A stretch of 64,000 nucleotides of DNA from Brevundimonas sp. UBA4553 (GTDB lineage Bacteria > Pseudomonadota > Alphaproteobacteria > Caulobacterales > Caulobacteraceae), in assembly GCF_002387245.1 (NCBI RefSeq), contig NZ_DGLD01000019.1, forward strand, positions 372,001 to 436,000, given 5' to 3'. The notes under the pieces were generated by a model. The model worked only from the letters and a program-made list of their open reading frames with translations, was not told where the DNA came from and searched no databases. Made by a program: the position numbers and the translations under genes. Positions 32,421 through 41,973 of this stretch are shown in pieces (position 1 is the stretch's first letter; each line of letters opens with the position of its first letter).

Positions 32421-34505
32421 GTGACTATCCAGACTCTCGTCACTCTCGGCGTCTTCGCCCCCCTGCTGGGGGCGATGATCGCCGGCTTCTTCGGTCGCAG
32501 GATCGGGAACATTCCGTCGCAGGCGGTCACGACCGGCTTGCTGTTCTTCTCGTGCGCGGTCTCGTGGATCGTGTTCAGCCAGTGGACCTGGGGCGGGCTC
32601 GAAGCCTTCACCGTCCACATCGCGCCCTTCATCCACGTGGGCGACTTCCAGTCGAACTGGTCGATCCGCGTGGACGCCATGTCGGCCACGATGCTGATCG
32701 TGGTGACGACGGTGTCGTCGCTGGTTCACCTGTATTCCTGGGGCTACATGGCCGAGGACGACAGCCGGCCGCGCTTCTTCGCCTACCTGTCGCTGTTCAC
32801 CTTCATGATGCTGGCGCTGGTGACGGCCGCCGACTTCCTGCAGATGTTCTTCGGCTGGGAAGGCGTGGGTCTGGCCTCCTATCTGCTGATCGGCTTCTGG
32901 TACAAGAAGGACACCGCCTCGGCCGCCGCCATCAAGGCCTTCGTGGTCAACCGCGTCGGCGACTTCGGCTTCCTGCTGGGCATGATGACCGTCTTCTGGA
33001 TGTTCGGCACGATCGAGTTCGCCGAGCTGTTCCCGCAGATCGCCGGCAAGGCCGGAACGGGCTGGGACTTCCTGGGCCACACCTGGTCGGCGCTGGATCT
33101 GGCCGGTCTGCTGCTCTTCATCGGCGCCATGGGCAAGTCGGCGCAGTTCTTCCTGCACACCTGGCTGCCGGACGCCATGGAGGGCCCGACGCCTGTGTCG
33201 GCCCTGATCCACGCGGCGACCATGGTCACCGCCGGCGTCTACATGGTCTGCCTGCTGTCGCCGCTGTATGAGCACGCGCCGGTCGCGTCGCTGTTCATCG
33301 CCATCATCGGCGGCATCACGGCCATCTTCGCCGCGACCGTGGGCATGATGCAGAACGACATCAAGCGCGTGATCGCCTATTCGACCTGCTCGCAGCTGGG
33401 CTACATGTTCTTCGCGGCGGGCGTGGGCGCCTATCAGCCGGCCATGTTCCACCTGTTCACGCACGCCTTCTTCAAGGCCCTGCTGTTCCTGGGCGCCGGT
33501 TCGGTGATCCATGGCATGCACCACGAGCAGGACATGCGGAACATGGGCGGCCTGTGGAAGCTGCTGCCCGTGACCTATGCGGTCATGATGATCGGCACGA
33601 TCGCCATCACCGGCCTGGGTCTGCCCGGCGTCGGCGGCTTCGCCGGCTTCTACTCCAAGGACTCCATCCTCGAGAGCGCCTATGCGGCGGCGACGTCGGG
33701 CCACTCGGCTGCGGGCATGTTCGCCTTCGTCATCGGTATCTCGGCGGCCCTCCTGACGGCCTACTACTCGTGGCGTCTGGTCTTCATGACCTTCCACAAC
33801 AAGCCCGTGTGGAAGGACGAAGGCCACCATCACGCCGACGACCACGCCTCGCACGCCCAACTGGAGACGCATTCCGAGCCGCTGGACGATCACGGTCATG
33901 ACGATCACGCGCATGACGACCATCACCATGGTCCGTTGCAGCCGCATGAGAGCCCTCTGCCCATGGTCGTCCCGTTGCTGGTGCTGTCGATCGGCGCGGT
34001 CTTCGCGGGCATGATCTTCGCCCCGCACTTCGTCGGTCACCACGAGGCCGAATTCTGGCGCGGCGCCATCTTCGTCGGCAGCCACAACCACGTCCTGCAC
34101 GAGAGCCACAACGTCCCGACCTGGGTGAAGTGGGCGCCGTTGATCGTGACGCTGCTTGGCACCTTCGCCGCCTTCTGGATCTATGTCCTCAAGGAAGGCG
34201 TCGCCAGGCAGTGGGCCGAGCGCAAGGGCCCGCTGTGGACCTTCCTCTACAACAAGTGGTTCTTCGATGAGCTGTATGACGTCGTCTTCGTGAAAGGCGC
34301 CAAGGCGGTCGGCGACTTCTTCTGGAAGATCGGCGACGTGAAGATCATCGACGGTCTCGGCCCGAATGGCGCGGCCTGGGCTTCGCTGAAATCGGGCGGC
34401 TGGCTGTCACGCTTCCAGTCCGGTTTCGTCTACTTCTATGCATTCGTGATGCTGATCGGCGTGGCTGTGTTCCTTGCCTTCGCCATCTTCACGTGGGGAG
34501 CCTGA
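32421..34505 (+). CDS. nuoL: NADH-quinone oxidoreductase subunit L
   Basis: 694 residues from GTG 32421, the distal antiporter-like proton pump with the long lateral helix at its C-terminus. FFGWEGVGLASYLLIGFWY contains the conserved channel Glu; HTWLPDAMEGPTPVSALIHA is the antiporter signature. Residues about 467-511 form a loop with 14 histidines interspersed with Asp (for example DDHGHDDHAHDDHHH), which would lie in an extramembrane loop and could bind metal. It overlaps the first nuoM frame slightly, but the better nuoM start lies after the stop. Confidence 0.96.
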   Translation: MTIQTLVTLGVFAPLLGAMIAGFFGRRIGNIPSQAVTTGLLFFSCAVSWIVFSQWTWGGLEAFTVHIAPFIHVGDFQSNWSIRVDAMSATMLIVVTTVSSLVHLYSWGYMAEDDSRPRFFAYLSLFTFMMLALVTAADFLQMFFGWEGVGLASYLLIGFWYKKDTASAAAIKAFVVNRVGDFGFLLGMMTVFWMFGTIEFAELFPQIAGKAGTGWDFLGHTWSALDLAGLLLFIGAMGKSAQFFLHTWLPDAMEGPTPVSALIHAATMVTAGVYMVCLLSPLYEHAPVASLFIAIIGGITAIFAATVGMMQNDIKRVIAYSTCSQLGYMFFAAGVGAYQPAMFHLFTHAFFKALLFLGAGSVIHGMHHEQDMRNMGGLWKLLPVTYAVMMIGTIAITGLGLPGVGGFAGFYSKDSILESAYAAATSGHSAAGMFAFVIGISAALLTAYYSWRLVFMTFHNKPVWKDEGHHHADDHASHAQLETHSEPLDDHGHDDHAHDDHHHGPLQPHESPLPMVVPLLVLSIGAVFAGMIFAPHFVGHHEAEFWRGAIFVGSHNHVLHESHNVPTWVKWAPLIVTLLGTFAAFWIYVLKEGVARQWAERKGPLWTFLYNKWFFDELYDVVFVKGAKAVGDFFWKIGDVKIIDGLGPNGAAWASLKSGGWLSRFQSGFVYFYAFVMLIGVAVFLAFAIFTWGA

Positions 34506-34510
34506 GCCTC

Positions 34511-35998
34511 GTGCCTCACATTCTGAGCATCGTCACCTTCCTGCCGCTGGTCGGCGCCGGCCTGCTGCTTCTGGCCGGCATGATGAACAAGGGCGGCCAG
34601 GACGCCGCGGCTCCGGCCGCGCGCTGGATCGCCCTGGGCACCACCCTGGTCGTGCTGGCCGTGTCCGTCCTGCTGGTCGCCCAGTTCGATCCGTCGAACC
34701 CGGCCTATCAGTTCGTTGAGAACTACGCCTGGTTCGCGGGCGCCGGTTACCATCTGGGCGTGGACGGGGTTTCGATCCTGTTCGTCCTGCTGACCGCTTT
34801 CCTGATGCCGATCTGCATCGTGGCCAGCTGGAAGTCGATCGAGACGCGCGTCGTCGAATACATGATCGCCTTCCTGGTGCTGGAGACCCTGGTCATCGGC
34901 GTCTTCACCTCGCTGGACCTGTTCCTCTTCTACATCTTCTTCGAAGGCACCCTGGTGCCGATGTTCCTGATCATCGGCATCTGGGGCGGAGCGAACCGGA
35001 TCTACGCCTCGTACAAGTTCTTCCTCTACACCCTGCTGGGGTCGGTGCTGATGCTGCTGGCCATGCTGTGGATGGCCCATGAGACGGGCACCACCAGCAT
35101 CCCCGCGCTGAAGCAGTACGCCTTCGACCCGGCGGTTCAGCCGCTGCTGTGGCTGGCCTTCTTCGCCTCCTTCGCGGTGAAGATGCCGATGTGGCCGGTT
35201 CACACCTGGCTGCCCGACGCCCACGTTCAGGCTCCGACGGCGGGTTCGGTCATCCTGGCCGGCATCCTGCTGAAGCTGGGCGGTTACGGCTTCATCCTGT
35301 TCAACCTGCCGATGTTCCCGCAGGCGTCGCAGATGTTCACGCCCCTGGTCTTCACCCTGTCGGTGATCGCCGTGGTCTACACGTCGCTGGTCGCCTTCCG
35401 TCAGACCGACATCAAGAAGCTGATCGCCTATTCGTCGGTCGCTCACATGGGCTTCGTGACCATGGGCATCTTCGCCGGCAACGACACCGGCGTGCAGGGC
35501 GCGGTCTTCCAGATGCTGAGCCACGGCTTGATCTCGGGAGCGCTCTTCCTGTGCGTCGGCGTGGTCTATGACCGGATGCACACCCGCGAGATCGCCTTCT
35601 ACGGCGGCCTGACGGCGCGGATGCCATGGTACGCCGCCATTTTCCTGATGTTCACCATGGCAAACGTCGGCCTGCCGGGCACCTCGGGCTTCATCGGCGA
35701 AGTGCTGACCATGACCGGCGCCTATCAGGTGTCGACCTGGACGGCCCTGATCGCCGCCTCGGGCGTCATCTTCTCGGCGGTCTACGCTCTGACGCTGTTC
35801 CGCAACGTCATGTACGGCGAGATCAAGAACCCGGCGCTGCAGACCATCACGGACATCGACAAGCGTGAGCTGTTGATCTTCGTGCCGCTGATCGTCGGCA
35901 CCATCTGGCTGGGCCTCTATCCCAACGCCGTCCTCGACTACACCGGGCCGACCGTTGAGGCCCTGACGACCGCCTATCGCGCAGCCATCGGCGGGTGA
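34511..35998 (+). CDS. nuoM: NADH-quinone oxidoreductase subunit M
   Basis: 495 residues from GTG 34511, preceded by GGGGAG at 34495-34500; the in-frame GTG at 34493 has no ribosome site. Thirteen to fourteen helices. Conserved antiporter features include FEGTLVPMFLIIGIWGG (channel Glu) and KMPMWPVHTWLPDAHVQAPT. It is the middle proton pump of the membrane arm. nuoN starts seven bases after its stop. Confidence 0.96.
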   Translation: MPHILSIVTFLPLVGAGLLLLAGMMNKGGQDAAAPAARWIALGTTLVVLAVSVLLVAQFDPSNPAYQFVENYAWFAGAGYHLGVDGVSILFVLLTAFLMPICIVASWKSIETRVVEYMIAFLVLETLVIGVFTSLDLFLFYIFFEGTLVPMFLIIGIWGGANRIYASYKFFLYTLLGSVLMLLAMLWMAHETGTTSIPALKQYAFDPAVQPLLWLAFFASFAVKMPMWPVHTWLPDAHVQAPTAGSVILAGILLKLGGYGFILFNLPMFPQASQMFTPLVFTLSVIAVVYTSLVAFRQTDIKKLIAYSSVAHMGFVTMGIFAGNDTGVQGAVFQMLSHGLISGALFLCVGVVYDRMHTREIAFYGGLTARMPWYAAIFLMFTMANVGLPGTSGFIGEVLTMTGAYQVSTWTALIAASGVIFSAVYALTLFRNVMYGEIKNPALQTITDIDKRELLIFVPLIVGTIWLGLYPNAVLDYTGPTVEALTTAYRAAIGG

Positions 35999-36005
35999 GA
36001 GCATA

Positions 36006-37448
36006 ATGACTGATCTGTCTTCCGCCCTTCAACTCGCCGCCCCGGAACTGACCCTCGCGGTCGGCGGGCTGGTGCTGCTCATGCTCGGCGCCTTCACCGG
36101 CGAGAAGTCGACGCGCCTGATCTCGGGCCTGTCGATCCTGCTGCTGGCCGCCGCCTCGGTTCTGGCCGCGGTCGGCCCGCTGGGCACGGCTTTCAACGGC
36201 GCCTATGTGGCCGATCCTCTGGCCGTCTATGGCAAGGTCGCTATCTTCCTGTCGGCGGCGGTCGCCATTGTCCTGGGCGACGGCTGGATCCACCGCAACG
36301 GCATCGCCAAGTTCGAGTATCCGGTCCTGATCGTGCTGGCCTCGGTCGGCATGTCGATGATGGCGTCGTCGGGCGACCTGATCTCGCTCTACATCGGCAT
36401 CGAGATGCACTCGCTGGCCCTCTATGTCCTGGCCGCCTATCACCGCGACAACCTGAAGGCCTCGGAAGCGGGTCTGAAGTATTTCGTCCTGGGCGCCCTG
36501 TCGTCGGGTCTGCTGCTGTATGGCGCCAGCCTGATCTACGGCTTCGCCGGTTCGATGCGCTTCGTCGACATCGCGGCCTTCGCTACGGCCAATCCGGGTC
36601 CTGGCCTGATCTTCGGTCTGGTCTTCCTGATCTGCGGTCTGGCGTTCAAGGTTTCGGCCGCGCCGTTCCACATGTGGACGCCCGACGTCTATGAAGGCGC
36701 CCCGACCCCGGTCGTGGCCCTGTTCGCCACGGCGCCCAAGATCGCCGCCATGGTGCTGATCATCCGCGTCTTGGTCGAAGGCTTCGGCGTCGCACACGGC
36801 CAATGGGCCCAGGTCATCATCCTGATCTCGCTGATCAGCTTCGCCGTCGGTTCGTTCGGCGGTCTGATGCAGAAGGACATCCAGCGTCTGCTGGCCTATT
36901 CCTCGATCATCAACATCGGCTACGCTCTGCTGGGCGTGGCGGCGGGCACCGAAGCGGGCGTCCAGGCCGCGCTGATGTTCATGACCCTTTACGTCATCGA
37001 CCAGTTCGGCTTCTTCGCCGTCCTGCTGTCGCTGAGCCGCAACGGTCGCCCGATCCGCAAGATCGCCGATCTGGCCGGTCTGAAGAAGGATCGTCCGCTG
37101 ACGGCGGTGGCCCTGACCATCCTGTCGCTGTCGGCCGTCGGCATCCCGCCCATGTCGGGCTTCTGGGGCAAGTTCTTTGTCTTCGGCGCCGCCGCTGATG
37201 CGGGCTACTGGATGGCGGGCGCGGCAGGTCTGGTCGCCTCGGTCGTGGCCGGCTTCTACTATCTGCGCATCATCAAGGTGATGTGGTTCGACGCGCCTGA
37301 AACCGACGTCGCCACCGACAAGTCGCCGCTGGAAGCCAAGTGGGTCGCCCTCGCGGCCGCCGTCTTCTGCTTCCCGCTGGTGATCGTCGCCCTGACGTGG
37401 CTGGAGCCGCTGACCCGCGCCGCCGCCTCGGGCGTCGGGGTCGGGTAA
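36006..37448 (+). CDS. nuoN: NADH-quinone oxidoreductase subunit N
   Basis: 480 residues, the third antiporter-like pump. IGIEMHSLALYVLAAYHR holds the channel Glu, and KVSAAPFHMWTPDVYEGAPT is the family signature. The C-terminus is standard. birA starts only 4 bases downstream with no visible terminator, so the nuo transcript probably continues into birA-coaX-rnj. Confidence 0.96.
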   Translation: MTDLSSALQLAAPELTLAVGGLVLLMLGAFTGEKSTRLISGLSILLLAAASVLAAVGPLGTAFNGAYVADPLAVYGKVAIFLSAAVAIVLGDGWIHRNGIAKFEYPVLIVLASVGMSMMASSGDLISLYIGIEMHSLALYVLAAYHRDNLKASEAGLKYFVLGALSSGLLLYGASLIYGFAGSMRFVDIAAFATANPGPGLIFGLVFLICGLAFKVSAAPFHMWTPDVYEGAPTPVVALFATAPKIAAMVLIIRVLVEGFGVAHGQWAQVIILISLISFAVGSFGGLMQKDIQRLLAYSSIINIGYALLGVAAGTEAGVQAALMFMTLYVIDQFGFFAVLLSLSRNGRPIRKIADLAGLKKDRPLTAVALTILSLSAVGIPPMSGFWGKFFVFGAAADAGYWMAGAAGLVASVVAGFYYLRIIKVMWFDAPETDVATDKSPLEAKWVALAAAVFCFPLVIVALTWLEPLTRAAASGVGVG

Positions 37449-37452
37449 GGGT

Positions 37453-38199
37453 TTGGCCGCGCCGGTCCTGATCCTCGACGAGACCGACTCCACCAACGCC
37501 GAGGCGCGTCGCCGCGCCGAGGCGGGCGAGGTGGGGCCGCTGTGGATCACGGCGCGGAACCAGACGGCCGGTCGCGGCCGTCGTGGACGCCAGTGGGGCA
37601 GCGATAGCGGTAATCTGTTCACCACCTTGCTGTTGCTGACACAGAAGTCGCCGGCTGAGGCGGCGCAGCTGACCTTCGCCGCCTCGCTGGCGGTGGCGGA
37701 CCTGCTGGATCGCTACGTCCCGCCGGCCCTTGTCACGATAAAATGGCCTAATGACGTGCTGCTGGACGGCCGCAAGACCTCCGGCATCCTGATCGAGTCC
37801 GGCCCGGCGCCGTCTGGCGGCCTGTGGCTGGCGATCGGCATCGGGGTGAACCTGAGCCAAACGCCCGGCGAGACCGAACGACCCGCCACCTGCATCGCTG
37901 AACACCTCAATCAGGATGTGGCCTCGGCGCCCGGTGTCGATGAGGCGGCGAATGCGCTGGCTGAGACCTTTGGCGTGTGGCTGGACCGCTGGACCACGCT
38001 CGGTTTCCAGCCTGTTCTCGACGCTTGGACCGCGCGGACGCCGGGGCTGCATGGCCCTTGCATTGCGCGGCTGACGCACGAGACGCTGACCGGCACGGCC
38101 GACGGGGTCGAGGCGGATGGTTCTCTGCGTCTGAAACTGTCGGACGGAGCGCTGCGGATCATCTCCGCTGGCGACGTCTTTTTCGGAGGGGCCGCCTGA
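37453..38199 (+). CDS. birA: Biotin-[acetyl-CoA-carboxylase] ligase
   Basis: 248 residues from TTG 37453. It activates biotin with ATP and joins it to BCCP. Motifs: ETDSTNAEARRRA, GRGRRGRQWGSDSGNLF (biotinyl-AMP loop), TIKWPNDVLLDGRKTSGILI (catalytic Lys) and a C-terminal SH3-like barrel ending in ISAGDVFFG. There is no N-terminal helix-turn-helix, so this is the monofunctional class without repressor activity. The stop is fused to the coaX start (TGATG). Confidence 0.93.
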   Translation: MAAPVLILDETDSTNAEARRRAEAGEVGPLWITARNQTAGRGRRGRQWGSDSGNLFTTLLLLTQKSPAEAAQLTFAASLAVADLLDRYVPPALVTIKWPNDVLLDGRKTSGILIESGPAPSGGLWLAIGIGVNLSQTPGETERPATCIAEHLNQDVASAPGVDEAANALAETFGVWLDRWTTLGFQPVLDAWTARTPGLHGPCIARLTHETLTGTADGVEADGSLRLKLSDGALRIISAGDVFFGGAA

Positions 38200-38990
38200 T
38201 GCTGCTGGCGATCGAGCAAGGCAACACCAACACCCTCTTCGCCGTCCACGACGGCAACGAGTGGATCGCCCAGTGGCGCACGGCCACCGACGCCATGCGC
38301 ACGGCCGACGAATACGCTGTCTGGCTGCATCAACTGTTCGAGATGCGCGGCAAGGGGCTGTCCATGAAGGATCTCGACGGCTGCATCATTTCCAGCGTCG
38401 TGCCGCAGTCGATCTTCAACCTGCGTAACCTGGCGCGGCGCTATATCGCCGTCGAGCCTCTGGTGATCGGCGAGAACGTCAACCTCGGCATCGAGGTGCG
38501 CATCCCCAAGCCCAGCGAGGCCGGGGCCGATCGTCTGGTCAACGCTATCGGTGCGCTGCAAGTCTATGAGGGCGACCTGCTGCTGATCGACAGCGGCACG
38601 GCCACGACCTTTGACGTGGTGTCAGGTGGCGCCGAGCGAGGGCAGGGGGCCTTCGAGGGCGGTTTGATCGCGCCGGGTATCAACTTGTCCCTGCAGGCCT
38701 TGCATGAAGCGGCGGCCAAGCTGCCGCGCATCGCCATTCAACGCCCCGATGTCGTGATCGGGCGTGACACCGTGACTTCCATGCAATCAGGCGTCTTTTG
38801 GGGCTACATCGCCCTGATCGAGGGCCTGGTGGATCGCATCAAGACCGAGTGGGGCAAGCCCATGACGGTCGTCGGCACCGGCGGCGTCGCTTCGCTGTTC
38901 GAAGGCTCGACACAATCAATCGACCGGTTTGATCCGGACCTTACCATCCGCGGCCTACTCGAAATCTGGCGGCGGAATACCCACCTCTAG
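38199..38990 (+). CDS. coaX: Type III pantothenate kinase
   Basis: 263 residues from ATG 38199. It phosphorylates pantothenate in the first step of CoA synthesis. The ASKHA-fold motifs are present: LAIEQGNTNTLFAV (P-loop, with Glu in place of the common Asp), GADRLVNAIGA, DSGTATTFDVV and GLIAPGINLSLQAL. The type III enzyme is the only form in Caulobacter relatives. The birA-coaX-rnj order is shared with other alphaproteobacteria. Confidence 0.93.
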   Translation: MLLAIEQGNTNTLFAVHDGNEWIAQWRTATDAMRTADEYAVWLHQLFEMRGKGLSMKDLDGCIISSVVPQSIFNLRNLARRYIAVEPLVIGENVNLGIEVRIPKPSEAGADRLVNAIGALQVYEGDLLLIDSGTATTFDVVSGGAERGQGAFEGGLIAPGINLSLQALHEAAAKLPRIAIQRPDVVIGRDTVTSMQSGVFWGYIALIEGLVDRIKTEWGKPMTVVGTGGVASLFEGSTQSIDRFDPDLTIRGLLEIWRRNTHL

Positions 38991-38996
38991 GGACGT

Positions 38997-40673
38997 ATGA
39001 CAAAGAAAACTCAAAACGACGAACTCGTCTTCCTGCCGCTAGGCGGCTCGAACGAGGTCGGCATGAACCTCAACGCCTACGGCTTCGGCCCGGCGCATGA
39101 CCGTAAGTGGATCATCGTCGACGTCGGTGTGACCTTCGGCGACCCGTCCACGCCCGGCGTGGACGTGATCGTGCCCGATCCGACCTTCCTGGAGGGCGAG
39201 AACATCCTGGGCATCGTGCTGACGCACGCCCATGAAGACCATATCGGCGCCCTGGGCTGGCTGTGGCCGCGCATCAAGGCGCCGCTCTATGCCACCCCCT
39301 TCACCGCCTACCTGATCCGCGAGAAGCTGCGCGACGCCAATATCCTCGACGATGTCGAGCTGAACGAGATCCCGCTGGGCGGTGACCTGAACCTGGGTCC
39401 GTTCGACGTAACCTTCGTCACCATCACCCACTCGATCGCCGAGCCGAATGGTCTGGCCATCAAGACGCCGCTGGGCACGATCCTGCACACCGGCGACTGG
39501 AAGATCGACAATGATCCGGTCGTGGGCGAGCGCACCGACGTCGAGACCATTCAGCGCCTCGGCGACGAGGGCGTGCTGGCCATGGTCTGCGACAGCACCA
39601 ACGTCTTCGTGGACGGGGTGGCGGGTTCCGAGGGCGACGTGAAGGTGGCCCTGGCCGCCCTGATCAAGGACCTGAAGGGCCGCGTCGCTGTTGGCTGCTT
39701 CGCCTCCAACGTCGCGCGCATGGACAGCGTGATCCGCGCCGCCGAGGCCGCCGGTCGCCGCGTGGCCCTGGCCGGGCGCTCGATGCACCGCATCACCGCC
39801 GCCGCCAAGTCGGTCGGCATGCTGAGCGACGTCAAACCCTTCCTGTCGGAGCAGGAGGCCCGCGTCTGGCCGGAGGACGAGATTCTGTATCTCTGCACGG
39901 GCAGCCAGGGCGAGGTCCGCGCGGCCCTGTCGCGTGTGGCCGAAGGCACCCACCCCTTCATCAAGCTGGGCAAGGGTGACCACTGCATCTTCTCGTCGCG
40001 GGTCATCCCGGGCAACGAGCTTTCGATCGGTCGCTTGCAGGACAAGATGGCCGACCGGGGCGTGCGCCTCTACACCGAGAAGGACCATCCCGGCATCCAC
40101 GTCTCGGGCCACCCTTGCCGCGACGAATTGCGTCAGATGTACAACTGGGCCCGTCCGCAGATCGCGGTGCCGACCCACGGCATGCGCCGCCATTTGATGG
40201 AACACGCCAACCTGGCCAAGGACATGCAGGTCCCGGAAACCGTGACGCCGCGCAACGGCGACATGGTGCGTCTGGCTCCCGGACCCGCCGCCATCATTGA
40301 TGAAGTGCCTTCTGGCCGTCTGTTCGTCGATGGCGGCATGCTGGTCGAGGAGGCGGGCGAGGCCCTGCGCGAGCGCCGGCACGCGGCGTCGAACGGCGTC
40401 CTGGTCGTCAGCTTCGCCATGGACAAACGCGGCAAGATCGTCAGCGACATCGACGTGCGCGGCATCGGCCTGCCGGGTGATGCGGACCGCCCGCTGGGCG
40501 ACATCCTCGACGATCTCGCCGAACGCGCCGAACAGGCGGTTCGCAAGCTGAAGGGCGAGGCTCTGGATGACGAACTGGTGGTCGAACAGGCCGTTAGCCG
40601 CGTGTTGAAGAAGGCCAGCCAGCAGGTCTGGGATCGCCGGCCTATCGTCGAAACCGTGATCCTGCGTCTGTAA
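38997..40673 (+). CDS. rnj: Ribonuclease J
   Basis: 558 residues. The beta-lactamase core has THAHEDHIGALGWL (metal-binding HxHxDH), ILHTGDWKID and MVCDSTNVFVDG. The beta-CASP part holds GCFASNVARMDSVIRAA, and near residue 370 come HPGIHVSGHPCRDEL and AVPTHGMRRHLMEHANLAKD. The C-terminal domain (about 450-558) is the oligomerisation region. It is a 5'-exonuclease/endonuclease that matures rRNA and turns over mRNA. It is co-oriented with coaX, 6 bases apart. Confidence 0.95.
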   Translation: MTKKTQNDELVFLPLGGSNEVGMNLNAYGFGPAHDRKWIIVDVGVTFGDPSTPGVDVIVPDPTFLEGENILGIVLTHAHEDHIGALGWLWPRIKAPLYATPFTAYLIREKLRDANILDDVELNEIPLGGDLNLGPFDVTFVTITHSIAEPNGLAIKTPLGTILHTGDWKIDNDPVVGERTDVETIQRLGDEGVLAMVCDSTNVFVDGVAGSEGDVKVALAALIKDLKGRVAVGCFASNVARMDSVIRAAEAAGRRVALAGRSMHRITAAAKSVGMLSDVKPFLSEQEARVWPEDEILYLCTGSQGEVRAALSRVAEGTHPFIKLGKGDHCIFSSRVIPGNELSIGRLQDKMADRGVRLYTEKDHPGIHVSGHPCRDELRQMYNWARPQIAVPTHGMRRHLMEHANLAKDMQVPETVTPRNGDMVRLAPGPAAIIDEVPSGRLFVDGGMLVEEAGEALRERRHAASNGVLVVSFAMDKRGKIVSDIDVRGIGLPGDADRPLGDILDDLAERAEQAVRKLKGEALDDELVVEQAVSRVLKKASQQVWDRRPIVETVILRL

Positions 40674-41011
40674 TGACGGATCGGCTCTATCTGCTGAACC
40701 CTGACTGGTTCGACGATGAGGGCGGGCCCTGGTACTGCCCGCCCGGTGCCCGGATCGAAGGCGTTCTGAGCCTTTACCCGCGTCTGCGCGAGAAGGTCCA
40801 CATCACGCATCTGGATCACCCGCGCCCGCGCTCCGCCGTGGTGGCCGAGGTAGGGGCGGCCAACCAAAGCTGCCCGTTGCTGGTGCTGGACGGCGAGTTC
40901 GACTGGCCGGACGCCCAGATCAGCATAGAGACCGGCGCCCGATTCCTGCAGGACGACGACATCCTGCCGTATTGGGCGGCGCGTTACGGCATCGGGCGGC
41001 CGCACCCGTAA
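40673..41011 (+). CDS. DUF3088 family protein
   Basis: 112 residues, coupled to rnj by a one-base overlap (TAATG). LYLLNPDWFDDEGGPWYCP (Cys in the YCPPGA turn) and VLDGEFDWPDAQISIETG match the DUF3088 pattern, a small thioredoxin-like family of unknown role. The conserved single Cys in the N-terminal turn suggests a redox or glutathione-related function (inference). Confidence 0.75.
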   Translation: MTDRLYLLNPDWFDDEGGPWYCPPGARIEGVLSLYPRLREKVHITHLDHPRPRSAVVAEVGAANQSCPLLVLDGEFDWPDAQISIETGARFLQDDDILPYWAARYGIGRPHP

Positions 41012-41018
41012 AAGTGAA

Positions 41019-41191
41019 CCCTTCTCCCAATGGGAGAAGGTGGCCCGAGGGGCCGGATGAGGGTTGGCGATATCCATCGGCGTAAGCCGCCGCGCTGCGG
41101 CTGACGCCGACGGACGCCTTCGACCCTCACCCTTTCGCCTGACCAATCGCTACGCTCTTGGAGGCTTAAGCCCTCTCCCACTGGGAGAGGG
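41019..41191. repeat. Interspersed palindromic repeat (Caulobacterales type)
   Basis: CCTTCTCCCA/TGGGAGAAGG (41020-41040) opens the element, followed by GTGGCCCGAGGGGCCGGATG, a GC-rich middle (two facing GGCGTAAGCCGCC- and GGCTGACGCC-like arms), and a closing CCCTCTCCCA/TGGGAGAGGG (41171-41191). This repeat class is scattered between convergent genes in many Caulobacterales genomes. Here it separates the DUF3088 gene and the convergent isomerase gene, so it may also terminate both transcripts. Confidence 0.7.
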
Positions 41192-41198
41192 AAGGTGC

Positions 41199-41558
41199 TC
41201 AGCTCCCCAGCGTGACCTTGCGATAGTTGTCCTTGTCCAAGGCCCCGATCTCGACCGAGATCTGCGCCGGTCCTTCATACCGCGTCACCCCGGCCAGCAA
41301 CGCCGCCTGCACTGCTTCCCCCAAAGCCGTCTTCTGTTCCTGCGTGCGGCCAGTCAGGATGCGCAGGTCGCAGTGGACCATGGCCTGGGCAGGGTCCCCA
41401 TCGGCGATGATCAGGTCGTTGCAGCGCACGATGCGGGTCTTGCAGGCCTGGGTCTTAGCGCCGACCAGATCCACGCAGAGCCTGTGAATTTCGAGCGCCA
41501 GGGCGCGCCAATCGGTCCCGTCGAAATGGGGGGAGTGTTCCAGGGTGATCTGTGGCAT
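41199..41558 (-). CDS. 5-carboxymethyl-2-hydroxymuconate isomerase-like tautomerase
   Basis: 119 residues from ATG 41558 (AAGGA upstream; a longer start at 41582 is less likely). After Met removal the N-terminus is Pro-Gln-Ile-Thr-Leu-Glu, so the catalytic Pro1 of the tautomerase superfamily is present. CDLRILTGRTQEQKTALGEA and the ending VEIGALDKDNYRK fit the CHMI family of homoprotocatechuate degradation. No other pathway gene is nearby, so the real substrate is open. Confidence 0.8.
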   Translation of the reverse strand: MPQITLEHSPHFDGTDWRALALEIHRLCVDLVGAKTQACKTRIVRCNDLIIADGDPAQAMVHCDLRILTGRTQEQKTALGEAVQAALLAGVTRYEGPAQISVEIGALDKDNYRKVTLGS

Positions 41559-41646
41559 GAGGGCGTCCTTGTTTCGCGCCATCCCTTAGCTCGCTGCTGA
41601 CGCGGGCGAAATGCGGAATGGCGCCTGAACCGATGGATGATCGCCC

Positions 41647-41913
41647 ATGCCTCTCGGCCCCTTCACTCTGGTGGCGCTGTATCTGACCTCCTGGTGGATC
41701 GTGCTGTTCATGATCCTGCCACTGGGATCATCGAAGCAGGTCGAGACGCCTCCGACCGACGGCAGTCAGTGGGGCGCGCCCGCCAACCCCCAGTTGAAGA
41801 AGAAATTCATCACCACGACCTGGGTCTCGGCCCTCGTCTGGGCGTTCATCGTCTTCATCGTCTGGACGGGGTGGATGCCGCTTCCGGACTTCTCGCGCGG
41901 CCCTGCGCTCTAG
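41647..41913 (+). CDS. DUF1467 family membrane protein
   Basis: 88 residues with two helices (FTLVALYLTSWWIVLFMILP and WVSALVWAFIVFIVWTG) joined by a polar loop (WGAPANPQLKKKFITTT). This is the DUF1467 arrangement, usually found next to proS in alphaproteobacteria, as here (60 bp upstream of proS). Inner membrane; function unknown. Confidence 0.85.
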   Translation: MPLGPFTLVALYLTSWWIVLFMILPLGSSKQVETPPTDGSQWGAPANPQLKKKFITTTWVSALVWAFIVFIVWTGWMPLPDFSRGPAL

Positions 41914-41973
41914 CTTTCGCCCCATTCGCCCGGTTAAACCTCGGGTCAGACTGATTTTGCAGAGATTCTCGCC

